DNA from: Gordionus sp. m RMFG-2023
Taxonomy: Eukaryota; Nematomorpha; Gordioida; Chordodea; Parachordodidae
DNA length: 64,000 nucleotides
NCBI RefSeq assembly: GCF_954871325.1
Contig: NC_088775.1
Span: 50,569,561 to 50,633,560, forward strand
Direction of reading: 5' to 3'
Shown here: positions 58,352 through 64,000 of the stretch, piece after piece
How positions within the stretch are numbered: the stretch's first letter is position 1
Layout: the number at the start of each line of letters is the position of its first letter
Notes under the pieces: generated by a model
What the model saw: only the letters and a program-made list of their open reading frames with translations
Databases searched by the model: none
What the model was told of the DNA's origin: nothing
Position numbers and translations under genes: made by a program

Positions 58352-58686
58352 TGTAAAAGTCCATATTTAATATTTCAATTGTAAGCGTCCACTTTATTCA
58401 TAAAAATATCTAATTAAGATCAAAAACTATTTAATAATATAAAACAGTCATCAAATATAATAATAATAATCATAAACTATCCGAAATATGAGTTGATTCC
58501 AACTTCCATGTCTTCTCCACCCCCAAAGGCACACAAAGAAATCTCCATTGTTGTTCACCAAAACCCCTTGTGATCACTCCTTTCAACTCCTATCCCCTAG
58601 GAAAAATTAATCCTCATGTTAGAAAATGACTGACATTTAGTATATTATATTAAATTTATTTCTTCTTTTTTTCAACGGCTACAACA
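58352..58686. repeat. LTR of non-coding LTR element 2 (left)
   Basis: 335 bp with TG...CA termini, preceded by GTATC. The adjoining minus-strand interior (GTGAAGGGTGGGCG) is a candidate polypurine tract. Confidence 0.85.
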
Positions 58687-60035
58687 CGCCCACCCTTCAC
58701 AAGCCCAGCGCCCCTCTCTCTCTGGTGGTATTGTATCGAACCGTTCATTTGAATTGTATCAACTCTCGGTACGCCTTGAAAACGTTCAGGGAATTTATCG
58801 AATCGTCTCCTTTTATGATGATCTAGAATATAATATCTTCGATATATTGCAATATATAATCGCTAAAAAAAATAACCATAATGACATTTACATCGTGGTA
58901 TCCATATTTATAATCTATGGAACAGTAATATTGACAATATAATATACAAGCAAAACATAATAACTCTTCCTTCGGTCCTGTGAAAAAAACTACATCTTTT
59001 ATAAATATCTCTTAAAATAGATAGAAAAATCCATTTTTAGGTATAAAAAATAATTGCGAAAATTTGCCGAACAAAGATTTTAACAAAATTACAAGGAATA
59101 TGTATAGAAATAAATTTAATATTTTATAGGGAGGAAAAATATATAATACGTAGACAATAAAATACTTTTCATCTAGGAATTACTCAATATCCTAGGAAAA
59201 ATATACCATTTCTATCTAACCCTGCCATCACAATTAGAACAAATTCACAGAATGTAGAATTCAAAGTAACAAAAATTGAGAATATAATGGGATATATGGT
59301 ATATATGTAGAGAATTTTTAATATAACATTCACAATATAAAATAATCCGAGTTTTTTTTTAAAAAAAAATACATGTTCATAATATACATAGTAAAATGTG
59401 ATGTACTATAAAATTATTAGAAAGATAAAAAAACAAATGTAACACACAAAAAAATTTTTAAAAAAAATAACTTTCTCAAGTATTTAAACTAACAATATTT
59501 CCATCTTAAGGCATACCCATCAACACATGGCTGTATAAAATTATTTTCTTTTTTGTATAATACATGCAAATAAAAATTTTTAAAAAATTTTATAATTAAA
59601 AAAATAAATATATTAAATATAAAGATTTCATAATTTAAAAAAAAAATCCATGCCAAATTTATATATATATCAAAAATATCAGACTTATACCAATATATTA
59701 TATACCAAATTTATATATATCAAATTCATACATTAAATCAAAAATAATTAAATATATCATATGTGTAATTCACATTACACCATATTTCATAAAAATGGTT
59801 AATTACTTCAAAATAAATACCATTAACACACTCCCAAAAGATCCCTTCATAATATATCCACCTTCCCTTAATAAAATATCAACCTTAATTGAAACTGGAT
59901 TACATTTACAATATAGTAACATTAATTAATAATAAACCATCCCATTATTTTTCCCACACTCACCTTGTATAGTGATTGGTAATTGCGTTGTGTTTACCCT
60001 AATGTACCTCTCATCCTGACGTCAACTGGCAACAT

Positions 60036-60360
60036 TGTAAAAGTCCATATTTAATATTTCAATTGTAAACGTCCACTTTATTCATAAAAATATCTAATTA
60101 AGATCAAAAACTATTTAATAATATAAAACAGTCATCAAATATAATAATAATTATCATAAACTATCCGAAATATGCGATTCCAGCTTCCATGTCTTCTCCA
60201 CCCCAAAAGGCACACAAAGAAAACTCCATTGTTGTTCACCAAAACCCCATGTGATCACTCCTTTCAACTCCTATCCCATAGGAAAAATTAATTCTCATGT
60301 CAGAAAATAACTATTTAGTATATTATATAAAATTTATTCTTTTTTTCAACGGCTACAACA
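60036..60360. repeat. LTR of non-coding LTR element 2 (right)
   Basis: 325 bp with the same termini, followed by GTATC. The adjoining interior on the minus strand reads ATGTTGCCAGTTGACGTCAG. Confidence 0.85.
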
Positions 60361-60613
60361 GTATCTAAAGCATTTTTTTTTTAAACTTTATTAATTTCTT
60401 CATTTGAAACTTAAATTCTTTCACTTGGTGAACAATAATACAAGTGAATTATTACACGTGATTGTTATATTTTGGTTCATTTTGGACAATTTATCATTCT
60501 CTGTCCATTGATATAGAACAGTTTTTTGGTCGGACTTGAATATCCTATCTTTGGTTTTACCATTAATTGATTTAATAATCAATTTTAGAAATCAGGATAA
60601 GGGTAATTCGCGG

Positions 60614-62332
60614 TAGACCTGTGCCAGACAGTATCATCGGCGGAGCTTCTTTTTTTTAAAAAATTGGCTGGCGGCTGCATACCGATTTTGACGCCGCCAC
60701 AAAAATCGGCGGCGGCGGCGCAGCGCCATTAAATATTTTTCTAACTGAAATTTTTTAATTAAAAATATAGACTTATTGGAAACACTTTTATAAAATATAA
60801 TTTTTGCTTTATTATCCAAATTTCGAAATAATAACTATAATTTAACGATTTAGTTTTAATTATCATGTACAAATATTATTATATTTCGATTTATAAAACA
60901 TAATGATGATCTTTTAGAGTTCAAAGTGAGACGCTTACTAAATGTGCTCGTAGCTAGAATACGCAGGACAATTCTAGCAAATATTAAAAGTTTAGGATGA
61001 TCCAATGCTCATTAAATCGAAAACATTTTTTATCTCTAAATTATAGGCGAATATAATGAATAACATTTTTTTAGACTAGTTAAATAGTTTTGTTATTCCA
61101 GATTCCTGTGTGGAATGTTTGGTAGCTAATATCCTAAGATAATCGAATTCTGAAACAACTTCTTTTGTAGAGCTATAATCTTTATCAAGTTTTATTTGAG
61201 CATATATTACAAAAGACTTTGTCTGCCGCAACATTGGTTTTCATATTATTTGTGTCACTTTTTAATTAAGGATTCAAAATGTTTCCGTGCAAAAGAAGCT
61301 TTTGCTTGCAAGGATATATTTTGTTACAGGATTTTTTAAGCTGCATCCATTATAAATTTTAGTACTGCCATGTTTGTCTATGTTATATATAATGATAATA
61401 AAAAAAATATTAATTAAAATTTCATTTTTAATAAAAAAAAATAATTTATATTTTATATGATGAGGAGTCATGGATTGCATTAAGAAAATATTGTATTACT
61501 CCCTATATAATTGATAGTCTTATACAAAAGTTTAAAAGATCAATTCATTGAAACTCCAATTATAACTTATAACTATTGTCAGAAAATAAAACGAAATTAA
61601 AAAAAACAGAAATAGAAATGACAAACTAGAAAACTAAATAAAAATCACTATCAAAATTAAGCAAAAAATGCTAACAAAATATAGCAGAAAAACTTAACTG
61701 AAAATCAAAAATCACAAAACCCGAAACGTCAACCCTATTAAATCTTAATCAAAGCTAGAAATGTGATAACTTCTAAATACTAGTGGATTGTTAAATCGTA
61801 ATTTTTATTAGTAATTTTTGTAAAAAAAAAATTAATCATATAAAAATCTTTTTTCATCAAAAACGATAAAAAAATCTAATTTGAAATGATTGACATTTCA
61901 AATATATAAAAAAAATATTATAATTTACGACAACTATCAGAATACAGATTATAAAATCTCACCTTTTTAAAATTTTTCTAATATAAATAATTTTAGGATT
62001 AACGTAGGAATAGGATTTATTAATAATAGCCTTTTCTATATTATTAATCTAATAACATATCTTATTACAAATCAAATGTTTTTATAGCATATAATAAAAA
62101 AATAAAATCGCATTTTTTAATTAATTTAAAATATATTTATTATTATTTTTCTTCTAATTATTATAAATAATATTTAAATATAATTTAAATAATAAAAAAT
62201 ATGTATCACTCCACACGCCGCTCGAATTTCTACATCTTCGACAGCGTTAAGAGGGCCGACACTTTTTTGGCAGCGGTGTAAGCATGGTCAATCATTTGAT
62301 GTGGCGTATTTGCCCGGCGGCGCACAGGTCTA
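60614..62332 (-). mobile_element. Deletion derivative of hAT-A
   Basis: The termini are TAGACCTGTGCCAGACAG (left) and, minus strand, TAGACCTGTGCGCCGCCGG (right). The right end and its subterminal 120 bp match 21482-21600 of hAT-A. The left end matches its right end (27400-27462). On the minus strand near 61190-61240, 'VAADKVFCNICS' is the BED-finger exon start shared with hAT-A at 22480. The remainder of the transposase is absent, so it depends on an enzyme made elsewhere. Outer 8-mers do not match. Confidence 0.75.
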
Positions 62333-63606
62333 ACCATAGGGCATTGAATATGATGCAATCTCTTTCATACCAATTTCGATGTGAGATAAGCCATTACTCT
62401 AACATATATTCAACAAAGTCTTTTTGATTTTTTATGTACATTTTTTGATAAACAATGACACTGCTTTATCAAATATTTAGACTCTGCGATATGTGCGAAA
62501 TATCAATATCCTCAAAAATTTCTATTTTATAACTTATTTTACTGATTCTATTTCACCTATAATGCTTGAAATATTTATTGCTCATTTCTCAACATACTCT
62601 TAACCAGCTACGATTGAGATCTGTTCCGACAAGCAAGACTGGGAAACACAATAATGTAGCAGTTTACCTAAAAGTTTTTAAAAAATAGCGCTCTACCTTT
62701 CTTGAAAGGTAATGGTGGCTCGCTCAAAAATTAAAATAATTACCCATCCCTCCAGTTTCAATGAAGATCTTGCGTCACGCACCCCCCCCACCCCTCCACC
62801 TTCGTCCTTCTTAGTAGAAACCTCAGAGTGGCGCGATCACTTTGTAGTTTCTCCTTTTTTCCTTGTTTGTCAATTGCAATTTATAGAATATAAAAGGAAA
62901 GAAGAGTTGATAACCTTTTAAAATTTACTAAACTATCTAAAAAAAATTGAAGTTTCATATACACCATAAGTGTAGTAGTGATTTCAAATCTCGTACTTTG
63001 TTCGGCTTGCTAAGGTTAGAAATTTTTTTTTATAACTTTATTATAAAATATTATACAAAACATAAACTTAAATTAATTATAATTAAAACTCATTTTATTG
63101 TAAAAAAAAATCAAATATTAACTATTTGACATTTCGGTAAGAATGATAAATCTAATAATGATAATAAATATTTTTGATATATTATTATTATTATATTTCA
63201 GTCGTTACTTATTAATAGGTGCAAGCAACACACTTTATTGAAGAAAATTTGAAATCTTTAAGCTATAAATTTGGCATATTTTTATATTGGAAATATATTT
63301 TTGTTATAAACGGAAAAATAAAAACACATTCTACTAGATTCGCTATGCCTAAGTATTCTCTGGTCTTTTTATGATGAGATTTTTAAAAAAAAATTTAATT
63401 AATTTTCTCAGATTTAAATCTTGTTATTTTATTTTTAATATTTTTTTGGATAATCATAAATATTTTTTCCCATATTTAGCTTATTTTTTTTTAAAATTTA
63501 AAGAATTGTTTTATATTATTTTGAAAAAACTAAAAAATATCCGGGAACAATTTTCACTCTAGATATATAATATTTAATAGTAATAATTGTATCTTTTAGT
63601 TGTGAT
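62333..63606. other. AT-rich stretch, nothing recognised
   Basis: A C-rich patch at 62780-62800 (ACGCACCCCCCCCACCCC) and short chance frames only. Confidence 0.5.
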
Positions 63607-63829
63607 TAGTGTTGTTAAACGGCTCGGTTTGAGCCGATTTTTAAAAACAATTAACTCAACATTATAGCTAGGAAAATATTGTCTAAACCTCAAGATTTTG
63701 TTAATATATTTCTAGACCTTTGTTCCTTTTATAAGCAAAATCTTCAGGCCTAGGAATATTTTTTATGGATGAAATATTGAGATAGCCGTTTTTGAAAATT
63801 GGCTCAAAATGAGCCATTTAACAACACTA
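63607..63829. repeat. Palindromic hAT MITE, 223 bp, exact target duplication
   Basis: The ends TAGTGTTGTTAAACGGCTC and, inverted, TAGTGTTGTTAAATGGCTC match at 18 of 19 bases. The match continues inward (GGTTTGAGCC / ATTTTGAGCC). GTTGTGAT lies outside both ends (63599-63606 and 63830-63837). Most of the element folds back on itself. Older relatives lie at 13458-13676 and inside 3444-4335. Confidence 0.9.
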
Positions 63830-64000
63830 GTTGTGATATATAACATTTTTTTAGCTCCTTTATCAAAATAAACATGTATTAGATGGGATATTATGTATAT
63901 ATTAATTTTTAATAGTAATTGTTTTTCAAAATATATATCCGTTAAACAATCTCAGCACTACTTTTGCTATACTCACTCTATGAGAGGTTTTAATGTTTGA

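Larger units (their letters stand above)
58352..60360. mobile_element. Non-coding LTR element, copy 2 (LARD/TRIM-like)
   Basis: Direct repeats at 58352-58686 and 60036-60360 begin TGTAAAAGTCCATATTTAAT and end AACGGCTACAACA. GTATC lies on both outer sides (58347-58351 and 60361-60365), a perfect 5-bp duplication. The repeats are about 94-95% alike by eye. The internal 1.35 kb is without gag or pol and is collinear with element 1 (CACCCTTCACAAGCCCAGCG, GTATCGAA, CGCCTTGAA...CGTTCAGGGAAT, TAGGGAGGAAAAAT). It looks whole as a non-autonomous copy, older than element 1. Confidence 0.85.

Noticed and set aside
62712-63129. Short plus-strand frames near the right edge
   Set aside because: Low-complexity, C-tract-containing or AT-driven frames without a domain.

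Overview
The window looks like repeat-filled intergenic DNA from an AT-rich invertebrate animal genome. Base composition is very AT-rich throughout, introns are visible inside transposase genes, and the mobile-element mix (hAT, piggyBac, pogo/Tigger-like, RTE-type LINE, Ty3/gypsy, Helitron-type ends, tRNA-related repeats) is the kind found in metazoans. I cannot place the species. No host protein gene was recognised: every convincing coding stretch belongs to a transposon. There is no CRISPR array, operon or bacterial signal.

Layout. 1-7500: short non-autonomous repeats (G-rich-ended and hAT-type MITEs, two tRNA-like repeats) in plain AT-rich DNA. 7501-12542: a decayed piggyBac interrupted by an unclassified element with terminal inverted repeats of about 240 bp. 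12985-15330: two LTR-like repeats facing each other. 15344-20200: a dispersed repeat in two inverted copies, a Helitron-type 3' end, a LINE reverse-transcriptase fossil, and a cluster of four tRNA-like repeats. 21474-27470: a hAT element ('hAT-A') with introns, split by a 2.7 kb LTR element that has no coding capacity. 28200-32350: remains of four further hAT copies. 33827-38045: a complete-ended hAT ('hAT-B', 8-bp target duplication ATTATTTT) holding a 5'-truncated RTE-type LINE. 38150-39518: a remnant of a third hAT type (ZMYM1/P52rIPK-like). 41530-46950: a Ty3/gypsy fossil split by a nearly intact piggyBac (42464-45302). 47551-48700: a second Helitron-type end and tandem repeats. 48702-57695: a second Ty3/gypsy element on the minus strand with both LTRs; one LTR is interrupted near its outer edge by a pogo/Tigger-like transposon (55032-57692). 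57751-64000: a hAT MITE, a second member of the non-coding LTR family, a deletion derivative of hAT-A, and a palindromic hAT MITE.

How it fits together. The window is a nested stack of insertions. Several elements keep exact target duplications (hAT-B, two MITEs, two non-coding LTR elements), so insertion order can be read. hAT-A came before its LTR insert, the first gypsy before piggyBac-2, the second gypsy before the pogo element, and piggyBac-1 before the long-TIR element. The most complete gene is the piggyBac-2 transposase. The least explained features are the long-TIR element, the non-coding LTR family, the tRNA-like repeats with conserved 5' flanks, and the palindromic 16-mer repeated inside piggyBac-2.
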